64,000 nucleotides of DNA from Ochrobactrum sp. CM-21-5 (lineage in GTDB: Bacteria; Pseudomonadota; Alphaproteobacteria; Rhizobiales; Rhizobiaceae): the NCBI RefSeq assembly GCF_014253075.1, contig NZ_JACLZJ010000003.1, positions 62,001 to 126,000 of the forward strand, given 5' to 3'. Shown piece by piece: positions 15,137 to 24,118 of the stretch. Every line of letters starts with the position of its first letter. Positions within the stretch are counted from its first letter, which is position 1. The notes under the pieces were generated by a model. It was given only the letters and a program-made list of their open reading frames with translations. It made no database searches and was not told the origin of the DNA. Made by a program: the position numbers and the translations under genes.

Positions 15137-16945
15137 ATGCCCCATGACACGCCTTTGATTGCGACTATCGTCATCGGGTTATGCCTGGCCTTCATCTTCG
15201 GTGCCATCGCCACAAGACTGAAAATCTCGCCGCTTGTCGGCTATCTTCTGGCTGGCGTTCTCGCCGGTCCGCATACACCCGGCTTTGTCGCCGATCAGGA
15301 ACTCATTCTTCAGCTGGCCGAAATCGGCGTCATTTTGCTGATGTTCGGCGTCGGCCTGCATTTTTCCCTGAAAGACCTGCTTTCCGTAAAAGCCATAGCG
15401 GTTCCAGGCGCGCTCGCCCAGATAGCGACAGCCGCCGCGCTGGGTACTGGGCTTGGCCTGGCGCTTGGCTGGGATGTTCAGGCAGGCATGGTTTTCGGCC
15501 TTGCCCTCTCCACCGCCAGTACCGTGGTGCTTTTGCGCGCCATGCAGGAACGTCGCCTCATCGATACCGAACGCGGTCGCATTGCCGTGGGTTGGCTGAT
15601 CGTCGAAGATCTCGCCATGGTGATAGCGCTGGTGCTCCTGCCCGCCGTGGCAAGCGTGTCGGGACGCGCCGAAAGCGCCGCCGCCAGCGATCCGGTTGTT
15701 GCCTGGCTGGGTCTCGGCATAGGCGGCATCATTCTTTTCACGATTGCCAAGGTCGTTCTTTTTGTCGCCCTGATGCTCGTCGTCGGGCGCAAGGTCATTC
15801 CATGGCTTCTCAACGTTGTAGCACAGACTGGCTCGCGCGAGCTGTTCCGCCTTGGCGTTCTCGCCATTGCGCTCGGAGTTGCTTTTGGCGCGGCCCACCT
15901 GTTCGGCGTATCGTTTGCTCTTGGCGCATTTTTCGCGGGCATGGTGATGAGCGAATCCGAACTCAGCCATCGCGCAGCAGAGGAATCGCTGCCGCTGCGT
16001 GACGCCTTCGCCGTACTGTTTTTCATTTCGGTGGGCATGCTGTTCGATCCGATGAGTCTCATCAAGGATCCCCTGCCCCTTCTCGGCACCCTCGCCATCA
16101 TTCTCATCGGCAAGTCGGTCGCCGCCTTTTTCATCGTCCGCGCATTTCGCCGTCCCGTTGGCACCGCGCTTACCATCTCCGCCAGCCTTGCCCAGATCGG
16201 CGAATTTTCCTTCATCCTTGCCGGGCTGGGCGTAAGCCTCAACCTTCTGCCGCCTGCCGGGCGTGATCTCATTCTTGCTGGCGCGATCCTCTCAATCTTC
16301 CTCAATCCGGTCATGTTCGTGGTGGCTGAACGGCTGCGGCCATGGATAGAAAAGCGGCTGGGCAACGAATCCGCAGCGGCCGACCAGGATGATGCTCTAC
16401 CTGTTTCCGAGCCAGAGCCTCTGCCTCAGACGCTTCTCGATGGTCACACGATCATTGTCGGCTATGGCCAGATCGGAAGCCGTGTCGCCGCTGGGCTTAA
16501 AAAAGGGAATCTGCCGTTCCTTGTGATCGAGGATTCGTCCAAAATTTGCAGCACGCTGCGGGAAAACGACATTGAGGCTATTGCAGGCAACGGATCGAAC
16601 GCCGAAATATTGCAGGCGGCGAATCCTGGGGCGGCACGCAATCTTGTAATCGCCATTCCCAATGCTTTTGAAGCTGGACGCGTGACAGCTCTGGCGCGCG
16701 CCGCAAACACGCACTTGCGCATCATCGTGCGGGCCTGTTCGCAAGCTGAAGCGCATTATCTGCGCGATCTGGGCGCAAACTCAGTCATTCTGGGTGAAGA
16801 AGAAATCGCTCTGGCCATTGCCAGAGCAATCGGAACCGAGCCCCACAGCGACACACAGGAGGCGGTGTTCGTTGAACCTGAACTGGACGCTCGGGCCGAA
16901 GACAAGGGGGATGACATGAAGCATGAAAATGCGGTGACCGGCTGA
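15137..16945 (+). CDS. Kef/YbaL-type cation:proton antiporter with TrkA-N domain
   Basis: 602 residues. The N-terminal 390 residues form a CPA2 Na+/H+ exchanger domain of about 12 membrane segments (ISPLVGYLLAGVLAGPHTPG; LGAFFAGMVMSESELSHRA). A cytosolic TrkA-N/RCK domain follows from about residue 430, with the Rossmann motif IIVGYGQIGSRVAAGL. This is the YbaL layout: potassium/proton exchange gated by nucleotide binding. The start is ATG 15137, with GGGAAGG 7 bases upstream. The stop overlaps the start of the next gene (TGATGA), so the two are translationally coupled. No KefF/KefG-type partner flavoprotein is seen next to it. Confidence 0.9.
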   Translation: MPHDTPLIATIVIGLCLAFIFGAIATRLKISPLVGYLLAGVLAGPHTPGFVADQELILQLAEIGVILLMFGVGLHFSLKDLLSVKAIAVPGALAQIATAAALGTGLGLALGWDVQAGMVFGLALSTASTVVLLRAMQERRLIDTERGRIAVGWLIVEDLAMVIALVLLPAVASVSGRAESAAASDPVVAWLGLGIGGIILFTIAKVVLFVALMLVVGRKVIPWLLNVVAQTGSRELFRLGVLAIALGVAFGAAHLFGVSFALGAFFAGMVMSESELSHRAAEESLPLRDAFAVLFFISVGMLFDPMSLIKDPLPLLGTLAIILIGKSVAAFFIVRAFRRPVGTALTISASLAQIGEFSFILAGLGVSLNLLPPAGRDLILAGAILSIFLNPVMFVVAERLRPWIEKRLGNESAAADQDDALPVSEPEPLPQTLLDGHTIIVGYGQIGSRVAAGLKKGNLPFLVIEDSSKICSTLRENDIEAIAGNGSNAEILQAANPGAARNLVIAIPNAFEAGRVTALARAANTHLRIIVRACSQAEAHYLRDLGANSVILGEEEIALAIARAIGTEPHSDTQEAVFVEPELDARAEDKGDDMKHENAVTG

Positions 16946-17892
16946 TGAAAGCAAAGGATTATATCTGGCCGGTTATAGGCATTTGTGCGGTTGGGGTTTC
17001 TGCATGGCTGCTTTATCGCGAACTGCGCAGTATTTCGCTTGAAGACGTTCTGGACAGTCTTTACGCGATCCGCTTGCACCACTGGGTTCTCGCCGCCGTC
17101 TCGGCACTTCTGGCCTACAGTTCGCTGGCCGGTTACGACCGCATCGCCCTCTTGCATCTCAAGCGAAAAATCTCCTGGCTTTTCATCGCCCTATGTTCCT
17201 TTACGACTTACGCGTTGTCGCACAACATAGGCGCATCGGTCGTTTCCGGTGCAGTAGTGCGTTATCGGGCCTATTCCTCTCAGGGAATGCCCGGCAGTGA
17301 AATCGCCGTCCTGATTGCGTTTTGTTCCTTCACTTTCATACTTGGCGTGGTCATCACTTCAAGCGTGGTTCTCCTGCTGGAACCGCATATTCTCATGCGC
17401 TTCAATGAGGAACTCACTCCCACGGTCGCCATCGTCATCGCAGTCATAATGCTGACATTCATGCTGCTTTATATATTCGGAAGCTGGTTGCATCTGCGCC
17501 CGCTCCAGATCGGAAAATTCCGGCTGGAATATCCAAGGCTTTCCGTGGTGGTGCAACAACTGATCGTCGCACCGCTGGAACTAATCGGCGCTGCCGGCAT
17601 CATATATTTCGCGCTTCCTGAAGCAGGTAATCCCGGCTTTGTTATCATTCTCGGCATATTCCTAGTCTCGTTCTCGGCTGCACTCATTTCGCATGCGCCA
17701 GGTGGTCTCGGAGTTCTGGAACTCGTCTTCCTCACCGGTCTGCCGGACATGGATCAGGCTGACGTACTGGCCGCTTTGATCGTCTTCCGCCTGCTCTATC
17801 TCCTGATCCCGTTTGCGATGTCACTCGTGGTGGTACTCGTTTTCGAGAAATCCCAGTTCCTGCTGCGCTGGAACGAAAAGCACCACAAATAG
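16945..17892 (+). CDS. Lysylphosphatidylglycerol synthase TM-like (UPF0104) protein
   Basis: 315 residues with about eight hydrophobic segments and almost no soluble part. The signature SHNIGASVVSGAVVRYRAYS near residue 90 and SHAPGGLGVLELVFL near residue 250 match the LPG_synthase_TM/flippase-like family, which includes the membrane half of MprF. The lysyl-transferase domain of full MprF is absent, so the protein is more likely to move a lipid or polyprenyl-linked substrate than to aminoacylate one. ATG 16945 overlaps the antiporter stop codon, implying coupled translation. Substrate unknown. Confidence 0.8.
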   Translation: MKAKDYIWPVIGICAVGVSAWLLYRELRSISLEDVLDSLYAIRLHHWVLAAVSALLAYSSLAGYDRIALLHLKRKISWLFIALCSFTTYALSHNIGASVVSGAVVRYRAYSSQGMPGSEIAVLIAFCSFTFILGVVITSSVVLLLEPHILMRFNEELTPTVAIVIAVIMLTFMLLYIFGSWLHLRPLQIGKFRLEYPRLSVVVQQLIVAPLELIGAAGIIYFALPEAGNPGFVIILGIFLVSFSAALISHAPGGLGVLELVFLTGLPDMDQADVLAALIVFRLLYLLIPFAMSLVVVLVFEKSQFLLRWNEKHHK

Positions 17893-18054
17893 CCTCCATC
17901 AGGCCGGACTATAATTTCACGGAGCCCCAGCTAATTGAATTAATTTTCCTTAAAATGGCGAGTTTTACCGCCTATCTTGGAATGAGTTTCGCATTATTTC
18001 CCACCGTGAAGCAAAAGCAGCCTCCCAAGGCTTCAATCCAAGAGGAATGAATAC

Positions 18055-18621
18055 ATGCCTGCGACATTGATCATCCCCGGCTATAAGGGATCGGAAGCAG
18101 GCCACTGGCAGCGCCATTGGTTGCATGACGATCCGTCAGCAGTGCTCGTCGAACAGGATGACTGGCACTATCCGGTGCTATCCGACTGGATGCACGCGCT
18201 GGAAGCTCAGCTTGCCGAACACCCCGGCGCCGTGCTGGTTGCGCATAGTCTTGGCTGTGTGCTTGTGGCGCATCTGGCAAGCCGTCCAGCTGCTGCCCAT
18301 GTGGCGGGCGCTCTCCTCGTCGCGCCAGCCGACGCGGAAACCATGGCGCGCAAGGATAACCGTTTCCAGAGCTTTGCTCCGTTGCCACGGCATGAGCTGG
18401 GCTTCCCTTCCATCGTAATTGCCAGCCGCAATGACGATTATATGAGCTTCGCGAAGGCTGAGGCGCTGTCACATGTCTGGGGATCCGGCTTCGTCGATCT
18501 CGGCCACGCCGGGCATATCAATGTCGCAAGCGGCTTCAGCCGTTGGCCGGAAGGCATCATCCTTGCCTCCTCTCTTCAACGCGAACCGTCACCAGCTTAC
18601 GTCCTCCCCAAGGCAGCATGA
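18055..18621 (+). CDS. RBBP9/YdeN-type serine hydrolase
   Basis: 188 residues, alpha/beta-hydrolase fold of the Ser_hydrolase (RBBP9/YdeN) family. It opens with LIIPGYKGSEAGHWQ, typical of this family. The nucleophile is Ser in VAHSLGC (about residue 65), the acid Asp lies in IASRNDDYM (about residue 125), and the base His in LGHAGHIN (about residue 152), so the triad is complete. Bacterial members are poorly characterised esterase-like enzymes of the cytosol. AAGAGGAA lies 10 bases before ATG 18055. It is convergent with cysW, separated by a shared hairpin. Substrate unknown. Confidence 0.85.
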   Translation: MPATLIIPGYKGSEAGHWQRHWLHDDPSAVLVEQDDWHYPVLSDWMHALEAQLAEHPGAVLVAHSLGCVLVAHLASRPAAAHVAGALLVAPADAETMARKDNRFQSFAPLPRHELGFPSIVIASRNDDYMSFAKAEALSHVWGSGFVDLGHAGHINVASGFSRWPEGIILASSLQREPSPAYVLPKAA

Positions 18622-18626
18622 CCGCC

Positions 18627-18652
18627 ACCGCTCGTGTTAAAACACGAGCGGT
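18627..18652. terminator. Terminator between convergent hydrolase and cysW
   Basis: ACCGCTCGTG/CACGAGCGGT, a 10-base perfect stem with a short AT loop, located between the stop codons at 18621 (+) and 18659 (-). The plus side continues ATCATTTTATG, so it can stop hydrolase transcripts; the minus side lacks a long T run. Confidence 0.8.
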
Positions 18653-18658
18653 ATCATT

Positions 18659-19486
18659 TTATGCATGTTGTTCGCGCTCCAGCAGAAACTTCAAAACCAG
18701 CGTTACCAGCGCGATCAGCGCCAGTGTGGAAGCCGCCGCGAAAGCCCCTGCCACATTATAATCATTGAACAGAAGTTCGACTTGAAGCGGCAGCGTATTG
18801 GTCTTACCGCGAATGGCGCCGGACACCACCGAGGTTGCTCCGAATTCGCCCATCACACGGGCATTGCAAAGCACAGCGCCGTAGAGCAGCGCCCATTTTA
18901 TATTGGGCAAGGTGATATAGAAAAATGTCTGCCAGGCATTCGCACCAAGCGTCAACGCCGCCTCTTCCTCGTCACTTCCCTGCACTTCCATAAGCGGAAT
19001 CAGCTCACGTGCGACGAAGGGTGAAGTTACGAACAGGCTGACCAGAAAAATCGCCGGGACCGTAAACATGATCTTCAGATCATAGGCTTCGAGGAGAGGC
19101 CCAAGCAGTCCCTGCGATCCATAGAGAAAGAGATAGGTCACGCCGGCCACGATCGGCGAAACGGAAAACGGAATCTCCACGAAAGTGATCAGCAATCTGC
19201 GGCCCGGAAAGCGGAACTTCGTAACCAGCCACGCTACACAGACGCCAAACGCCATATTGATGGGAACCACGACAATTGCGGTCAGCACCGTAAGCCAGAT
19301 CGCATGCAGCGTGTCCGGTTTCAGGATCTCGCTGAAAAACACACCGACACCCTTGCTGAAAGCATAGGAAAAGATGACCGCCAGCGGCACGCCGACGCAA
19401 AGGATGGTCAAAACGGTGGCCAACCAGATCAGCAGGCTGCGCACAGCCCCGGGCGCATTGCGCATCTGAACACTAGCGCTCTGCAT
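18659..19486 (-). CDS. cysW: Sulfate ABC transporter permease CysW
   Basis: 275 residues with six membrane segments. The EAA loop that contacts the ATPase is EEEAALTLGANAWQTFFYIT near residue 175, and MGEFGATSVVSG with GKTNTLPLQVE near 215-235 is diagnostic for CysW. With CysT it forms the channel for sulfate/thiosulfate import. Its start overlaps the end of cysT by 14 bases. No cysA (ATPase) follows: the transcript ends at the hairpin 18627-18652 and the next gene is on the other strand, so the energising subunit must be encoded elsewhere. Confidence 0.93.
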   Translation of the reverse strand: MQSASVQMRNAPGAVRSLLIWLATVLTILCVGVPLAVIFSYAFSKGVGVFFSEILKPDTLHAIWLTVLTAIVVVPINMAFGVCVAWLVTKFRFPGRRLLITFVEIPFSVSPIVAGVTYLFLYGSQGLLGPLLEAYDLKIMFTVPAIFLVSLFVTSPFVARELIPLMEVQGSDEEEAALTLGANAWQTFFYITLPNIKWALLYGAVLCNARVMGEFGATSVVSGAIRGKTNTLPLQVELLFNDYNVAGAFAAASTLALIALVTLVLKFLLEREQHA

Positions 19487-20309
19487 AGCGAAGCTGCCTT
19501 GCCTGAATGAGATTGGTCATGAGAAGCATGAGGAAAGCCGCAACCAGCATCATGAAAGCCAGCGCTGCGGCAGCGGGATAATCGTACTCGTCAAGACGTA
19601 TGAAGACGAGTAAAGAGGTCACTTCGGTTTCAAATGGCAGATTGCCGGAAATAAAGACGATAGAGCCGAACTCCCCCAGACTGCGCGCAAAGGACAGCGA
19701 AGCGCCAGCCAGAAAGGCCGGAAAGATGGTCGGCCAGATCACATAGGCAAATATCTGCCACGGACGTGCGCCGAGGCTGCGCGCAGCCTCTTCCACATCC
19801 GCACTCAAATCTTCAAGCACCGGCTGAACAGTACGGATCACGAAGGGAATGCTGGTAAACGCCATGGCGATGGCGATACCGAGCGGCGCATAGGCAACCT
19901 TTATGCCCATCGGCTCAAGAAACTGCCCGAACCAGCCGTTCTGCGCAAAGACCGTGACCAGAGCCAGACCCGCAATAGCCGTCGGCAACGCGAACGGCAG
20001 ATCGACCGCCGCGTCCATCAGCCTTTTACCGGGAAATTCATAACGCGTCAGCACCCATGCCAGCAACAGACCGAACAAACCGTTGAAAACCGTCGCCAGT
20101 GCTGCCATCCCAAGCGTAATCCGGTATGTCGCCAGCGCCCTGTCAGATGTGACGATGGACCAGAAGTCGCTCCAACCAAGGCTGGCCGTTTTCATGATCA
20201 TGGCCAGAAGCGGCAAAGCGACGATAACCGTCAGATAGAGCAAAGTACAGCCGAGGGTCAGCCCAAACCCCGGCAACACCGAATTGCGTTTTATGCTAAG
20301 AAGCGCCAC
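19473..20309 (-). CDS. cysT: Sulfate ABC transporter permease CysT
   Basis: About 278 residues from GTG 20309, close to the 277 of E. coli CysT; an ATG at 20354 would add 15 residues directly after the binding-protein stop. Six membrane segments. The EAA loop is VEEAARSLGARPWQIFAYVI near residue 190, and ARSLGEFGSIVFISGN with PFETEVTSLLVFIRLDEYD is typical of CysT. It pairs with CysW in the membrane. The gene follows sbp by a few dozen bases and overlaps cysW, so sbp-cysT-cysW is one operon. In the gap, GGGGAGGAATACCCCC could form a small hairpin near the alternative start. Confidence 0.92.
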   Translation of the reverse strand: MALLSIKRNSVLPGFGLTLGCTLLYLTVIVALPLLAMIMKTASLGWSDFWSIVTSDRALATYRITLGMAALATVFNGLFGLLLAWVLTRYEFPGKRLMDAAVDLPFALPTAIAGLALVTVFAQNGWFGQFLEPMGIKVAYAPLGIAIAMAFTSIPFVIRTVQPVLEDLSADVEEAARSLGARPWQIFAYVIWPTIFPAFLAGASLSFARSLGEFGSIVFISGNLPFETEVTSLLVFIRLDEYDYPAAAALAFMMLVAAFLMLLMTNLIQARQLRYAER

Positions 20310-20359
20310 TGGAACATTCCAAATAAAAGCGGGGGGTATTCCTCCCCGCCGCATATGCC

Positions 20360-21373
20360 TTATTTTTTGGTAAAGAGCTGATCGAGCACACCGCCCTCGG
20401 CAAAATGTTCTTTCTGTACCTTTTCCCAGCCGCCAAACACATCTTCCACGGTGACGAGGCGGATATCTGGATAAATATCCTTGTGTTTCTCGATGATCAC
20501 CTTGTCATGAACGCGGTTGAAATTCTGCGCCAGAATTTCCTGGCCCGCCGGCGCGTACAGATAATCGAGATAGGCCTCGGCGATCTTGCGCGATCCCCGC
20601 TTGTCGACCACCTTGTCCACTACCGTAACCGGAAATTCGGCCAGTAGACTCATTTCCGGGACCACGACATCATATTTGTCAGTGCCCAGCTGCTTCTGCG
20701 TGCCGCGGGTTTCCGCCTCGAACGTCACGAGAACATCACCAAGACCGCGCTCTGCGAATGTTGTCGTCGCCCCACGTCCGCCGGTGTCGAAAACCGGTAC
20801 ATTCCTGAATATTTTTCCGACGAATTCGCGTACTTCGGCATCATCGTCATTGAAAGCTTCGCGCGCATAGGCCGTAGCCGCCAGATAGGTATAGCGTGCA
20901 TTGCCCGAGGTCTTCGGATTGGGAAAAATCACCTTCACATCATCACGGGCAAGGTCGTCCCAGTTCTTGATATTCTTCGGATTTCCCGCCCGCACCAGAA
21001 ATGACGGGAAAGAATAATAGGGCGATGAATTATTCGGCAAGCGCTTTTGCCAATCGGCTGGAATAAGATCGCCTTTATCGTGAAGCACCTGCACATCCAC
21101 GACCTGATTGAACGTCACTACATCCGCTTCCAGACCTTCGAGAATGGAGCGCGCCTGCTTCGACGAGCCGGCATGAGACTGGTTGACGGCCAGATCCTCG
21201 CCGGTCTTCGCCTTCCAGTCGGTCACGAATGCCTTATTGACCTGCTCGTAAAGTTCGCGAGCAATATCATAAGAAACGTTCAGGATTTCGTTCGGCTGTT
21301 CCGCATGGACAGGCACAGCACCCAGCCCCAGCGCAAACGCCGCATATAGAATAGTTTTTCTCATAGGAGGCAT
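20360..21373 (-). CDS. sbp: Sulfate-binding periplasmic protein
   Basis: 337 residues with a signal peptide (MRKTILYAAFALGLGAVPVHA from residue 4). The mature sequence has the Sbp/CysP landmarks: LNVSYDIARELYEQVNKAF, QSHAGSSKQARSI for the oxyanion pocket, PNPKTSGNARYTYLAA, and GGWEKVQKEHFAEGG at the end. It captures sulfate (or thiosulfate) for CysT/CysW. ATG 21373 has GGAG 8 bases upstream; ATG 21364 is the alternative. The upstream region to about 21500 is AT-rich with an imperfect repeat AAATCA/TGATTT near 21453-21472, a plausible regulator site for a sulfur-starvation LysR protein, although none is encoded here. Confidence 0.93.
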   Translation of the reverse strand: MPPMRKTILYAAFALGLGAVPVHAEQPNEILNVSYDIARELYEQVNKAFVTDWKAKTGEDLAVNQSHAGSSKQARSILEGLEADVVTFNQVVDVQVLHDKGDLIPADWQKRLPNNSSPYYSFPSFLVRAGNPKNIKNWDDLARDDVKVIFPNPKTSGNARYTYLAATAYAREAFNDDDAEVREFVGKIFRNVPVFDTGGRGATTTFAERGLGDVLVTFEAETRGTQKQLGTDKYDVVVPEMSLLAEFPVTVVDKVVDKRGSRKIAEAYLDYLYAPAGQEILAQNFNRVHDKVIIEKHKDIYPDIRLVTVEDVFGGWEKVQKEHFAEGGVLDQLFTKK

Positions 21374-21574
21374 CCCCACGGCTCCGCTTGCGCAAAGCAC
21401 TCATAATTGCGTTGAATTTGGGATACAAATCTAACGACGGGAAAGCCAAAATCAATCTAAATCATTGATTTAAATATATAAACTACTTTCTAAAGCGATT
21501 TTGGAAACCAAGCCTACATGAAAATAGCCCCGGAGAATATAATTCTCGTTTCTTGACGCGGCATGAAATGAAAA

Positions 21575-21607
21575 GAAAAAAGACCGGAAGCTCTCGCTTC
21601 CGGTCTT
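21575..21607 (-). terminator. Rho-independent terminator of the 62-residue gene
   Basis: AGACCGGAAGC/GCTTCCGGTCT, 11-base stem with a four-base loop, then TTTTTTC on the minus strand. It lies 26 bases past the stop of the small gene at 21633. Confidence 0.9.
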
Positions 21608-21632
21608 CGAAATTTTTCCGGCCGGACAGTCC

Positions 21633-21821
21633 TTACCAGAAACCGCGATGCTGCCAACACCAGAGAAAGTTATGCTCACCACGTTCCAGCCGGTTACGGC
21701 GACGCTCGGCAATTTCCTCGGCATTCAGCTTCATTTCGCGCCAGGGCTGCTCAAAAAAAGCTGGAATGCTCATCACGGCATTCTTCAGCCCGCTAGCAAG
21801 CCATTGCAAATTTCGCTTCAT
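21633..21821 (-). CDS. Small conserved-looking hypothetical protein, 62 residues
   Basis: 62 residues, start ATG 21821 with a perfect AGGAGG 6 bases upstream, and a strong terminator after the stop, so expression as a single gene is likely. Composition: an N-terminal half with a weakly hydrophobic helix (LQWLASGLKNAVMSIPAFF), then KLNAEEIAERRRNRLERGEH, a charged helix, and an aromatic end NFLWCWQHRGFW. No signal peptide. I do not recognise the family; its gene signals are stronger than its similarity to anything I know. Neighbours (sulfate transporter, TerC protein) give no functional hint. Confidence 0.65.
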   Translation of the reverse strand: MKRNLQWLASGLKNAVMSIPAFFEQPWREMKLNAEEIAERRRNRLERGEHNFLWCWQHRGFW

Positions 21822-22124
21822 GCTAAGCCTCCTGTTCGCACCCATTTGGCGATCCGCCTGTCCCCTAACTCGGCGGCTCGCCGCACTGTTGTCGCGCTTT
21901 CGCCGCAACAGTGAACGATGTGTTAATTTTGAAGGCTTCTGCGCCATTGTCAATAACCCACTTATTTTATGGGAGTTAACAGCGCGAAATATTTTGCGAT
22001 CAACGTGTCCGCACACCGGAAAATACGAACATTTTTCAGAAAAATATTGTTGTAAAACAAACGAGTAACACACATCGTTCATTATCAGCCTTGAAACGCG
22101 CTACTCACTCGCATTTTTGCCGGT
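21822..22124. other. Intergenic, AT-rich promoter region
   Basis: About 300 bases between the 62-residue gene and the 3' end of the TerC-like gene, both on the minus strand. It is AT-rich (for example around 21960-22080) and should hold the promoter of the small gene. I see no gene, strong hairpin or recognisable operator. Confidence 0.4.
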
Positions 22125-23693
22125 TTACACCTCGTAATCGTCCAAGGGCTTGATATGCACCTTGTCTATATGTCGACCGCTCATCGATTCAATCCTGAAC
22201 TCCAGACCGTCGGCGATGAAATTCTCTCCCCCGACAGGCAGATGCCCCAGATGCCATAGCACGTAACCGGCAAGCGTTGTGTACCGGTCAGTTTCATCGA
22301 CCAGATCTCGCTCCAGCAGTCCGCTCAGCCGACGAATATCGGTAAAGGCATCCACGGTATAGCCACCCTGTCCGTCCGATTCGGCAACAGCCGCCTCCTC
22401 GTCTTCGTCTGGAAACTCGCCTGCAATGGCTTCCAGAATATCCGTCGGCGTCACCATACCTTCAAACGAACCGTGCTCGTCCACGACCACGCCCAGATGG
22501 ATGGGCGAAGTACGCAATTGCTCCATGACACGCAGGACGTTGGCATTTTCGTGCACGACCAACGGCTGCTTGACCACCTTGTCCCAATCGATGCTCTTCT
22601 TGTCCGTCATGTCGAGCAGCAGATCCTTCACCAGGGCAACACCGATGAATTCGTCTACCTGACGGCGCGCAACCACGACGCGGGAATGCGACAGTTTGCG
22701 AATTGCCGCGCGAATCTCCTGTTCATCCTCATCAATATCCAGCCATTCGATCTCGTTGCGCGGCGACATGATGGAACGCACCGGACGGTCTGCGAGATCG
22801 AGAACCCCACGGATCATCTCCTTTTCTTCCGGCAGGAAGACATCGCTTGCCGCGGTCTGCTGGGCGAGCACATCCACGGTGTCGGAAAGCGGATTCTCGC
22901 CACGTCCGCCACCGAGCAGCCGCAACACGGCGCCCGCCGTGCGTTCGCGCAGATCGTTGGTCGTCACCAGTTTCTCACGGTTACGGCGCGCCACCTGATT
23001 GGCCGCCTCCACGAGGACGGAGAAACCGATGGCCGCATAGAGATACCCCTTTGGAATATGGAAACCGAAACCTTCAACGATCAAGCTGAAACCGATCATC
23101 ATAAGGAAGCCCAGACAGAGGATAACCACAGTCGGGTGCTTGTTGACGAAATCCATAAGCGGTCGCGACGCCAGCATCATCACGGCGATTGCAATGATGA
23201 CCGCAATCATCATCACCGGCAAATGCTGCACCATACCAACAGCTGTAATAACGCTATCCAGCGAGAACACCGCATCCAGCACAACAATCTGGACGATAAC
23301 CTGCCAGAACACCGCATGCACCATGCGGGAGCTTTTCGGTCCATGCGCGCCTTCCAGACGCTCGTGCAATTCCATCGTCCCCTTGGCGAGCAGAAACAGG
23401 CCACCGATCAACATGATGATATCGCGTCCGGAGAACGAGAGACCATAGACCGCGACCAGCGGCTCGCGCAGGGTTACGATCCACGAAATCGACGCAAGAA
23501 GCACGAGGCGCATGAGCAGCGCCAGGGTAAGCCCGAGCAAGCGGGCGCGATTACGCTGGTGCGGCGGCAGTTTGTCGGCCAGAATGGCGATAAAGACGAG
23601 ATTGTCGATGCCGAGAACAATCTCAAGCAGCACCAATGTTACCAGTCCTATCCAGGCGTTGGGGTCGGCAATCCAGTCCATGGACCAGTCCAT
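22125..23693 (-). CDS. TerC-family membrane protein with CBS pair and CorC domain
   Basis: 522 residues in three parts: an N-terminal TerC domain with about seven membrane segments ([19 protein letters not shown] at residue 25 carries the conserved Asp; [19 protein letters not shown] near residue 137 the second), two CBS domains (about 300-420), and a C-terminal CorC/HlyC transporter-associated domain (about 435-515). This matches YegH/YoaE-type proteins, thought to export Mn2+ or other metal ions or support metal loading of secreted proteins. AAGGAGCCC lies before ATG 23693. The 425-base upstream region contains hairpins but not the yybP-ykoY manganese riboswitch often found before TerC genes. 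Substrate is inferred only. Confidence 0.88.
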   Translation of the reverse strand: MDWSMDWIADPNAWIGLVTLVLLEIVLGIDNLVFIAILADKLPPHQRNRARLLGLTLALLMRLVLLASISWIVTLREPLVAVYGLSFSGRDIIMLIGGLFLLAKGTMELHERLEGAHGPKSSRMVHAVFWQVIVQIVVLDAVFSLDSVITAVGMVQHLPVMMIAVIIAIAVMMLASRPLMDFVNKHPTVVILCLGFLMMIGFSLIVEGFGFHIPKGYLYAAIGFSVLVEAANQVARRNREKLVTTNDLRERTAGAVLRLLGGGRGENPLSDTVDVLAQQTAASDVFLPEEKEMIRGVLDLADRPVRSIMSPRNEIEWLDIDEDEQEIRAAIRKLSHSRVVVARRQVDEFIGVALVKDLLLDMTDKKSIDWDKVVKQPLVVHENANVLRVMEQLRTSPIHLGVVVDEHGSFEGMVTPTDILEAIAGEFPDEDEEAAVAESDGQGGYTVDAFTDIRRLSGLLERDLVDETDRYTTLAGYVLWHLGHLPVGGENFIADGLEFRIESMSGRHIDKVHIKPLDDYEV

Positions 23694-23928
23694 GATGTGT
23701 CGGGCTCCTTAGAACATTTCCGGCAAAGGCGTATAACGGTTGCGCTGCTGGAAATGCAGTGAAAACAAAATCTAAGGCAGTTCTGGCAAACCTGTTGAAA
23801 CCAGAACCGCTTCAGCGATCAGAAAGCGAAAACAGAAGCAGCCGCATGCGCTCCCGCGGCCCCGCACCAGAACGGCGCGGCCAGACGAAAACAGCAAACG
23901 GCGGAAAGTGGCTGAGCGTGTTTTAAGG

Positions 23929-23961
23929 CCGGTATTCCCGTAAGGGAACCCGGACTTCGGG
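23929..23961 (-). promoter_or_regulatory. Competing hairpins in the TerC gene upstream region
   Basis: CCGG-x2-TTCCC/GGGAA-x-CCGG (23929-23953) can form one hairpin; CCCG (49-52 of this block) can instead pair with CGGG at 23958-23961. The two folds exclude each other. About 235 bases upstream of the TerC-like start, so within a possible 5' leader. No known riboswitch consensus recognised. Confidence 0.3.
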
Positions 23962-24011
23962 AAGACGATTCGTCAGAACTGTCGTCGGGCATAAAGCGCG
24001 ATGAACCTTCT

Positions 24012-24050
24012 AAAAGGCATCCGGGAGGCTATTAGCCTGCACCGGGCACC
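24012..24050 (-). terminator. Terminator after the DedA gene
   Basis: Nested stem: outer GGCATCCGG/CCGGGCACC (with mismatches) and inner perfect AGGCT-ATT-AGCCT, followed on the minus strand by TTTT. It lies about 70 bases past the DedA-like stop at 24119. Confidence 0.6.
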
Positions 24051-24118
24051 ATATTGCCACATGAAACATATGGTTGTTCTTATTATGCAGACACTTGGCT
24101 ATCAGGCAAGACCGGATG

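Noticed and set aside
17931..17955. CtrA-like TTAA-N-TTAA near the flippase-like gene
   Set aside because: Spacer is six bases instead of seven and no other CtrA feature is near.
22473..23762. 429-codon frame opposite the TerC-like gene
   Set aside because: Same shadow effect; His/Asp-rich sequence typical of antisense frames.
23694..24118. yybP-ykoY manganese riboswitch before the TerC gene
   Set aside because: Read on the minus strand, the conserved GGGGAGUAG core and its partner loop are absent.
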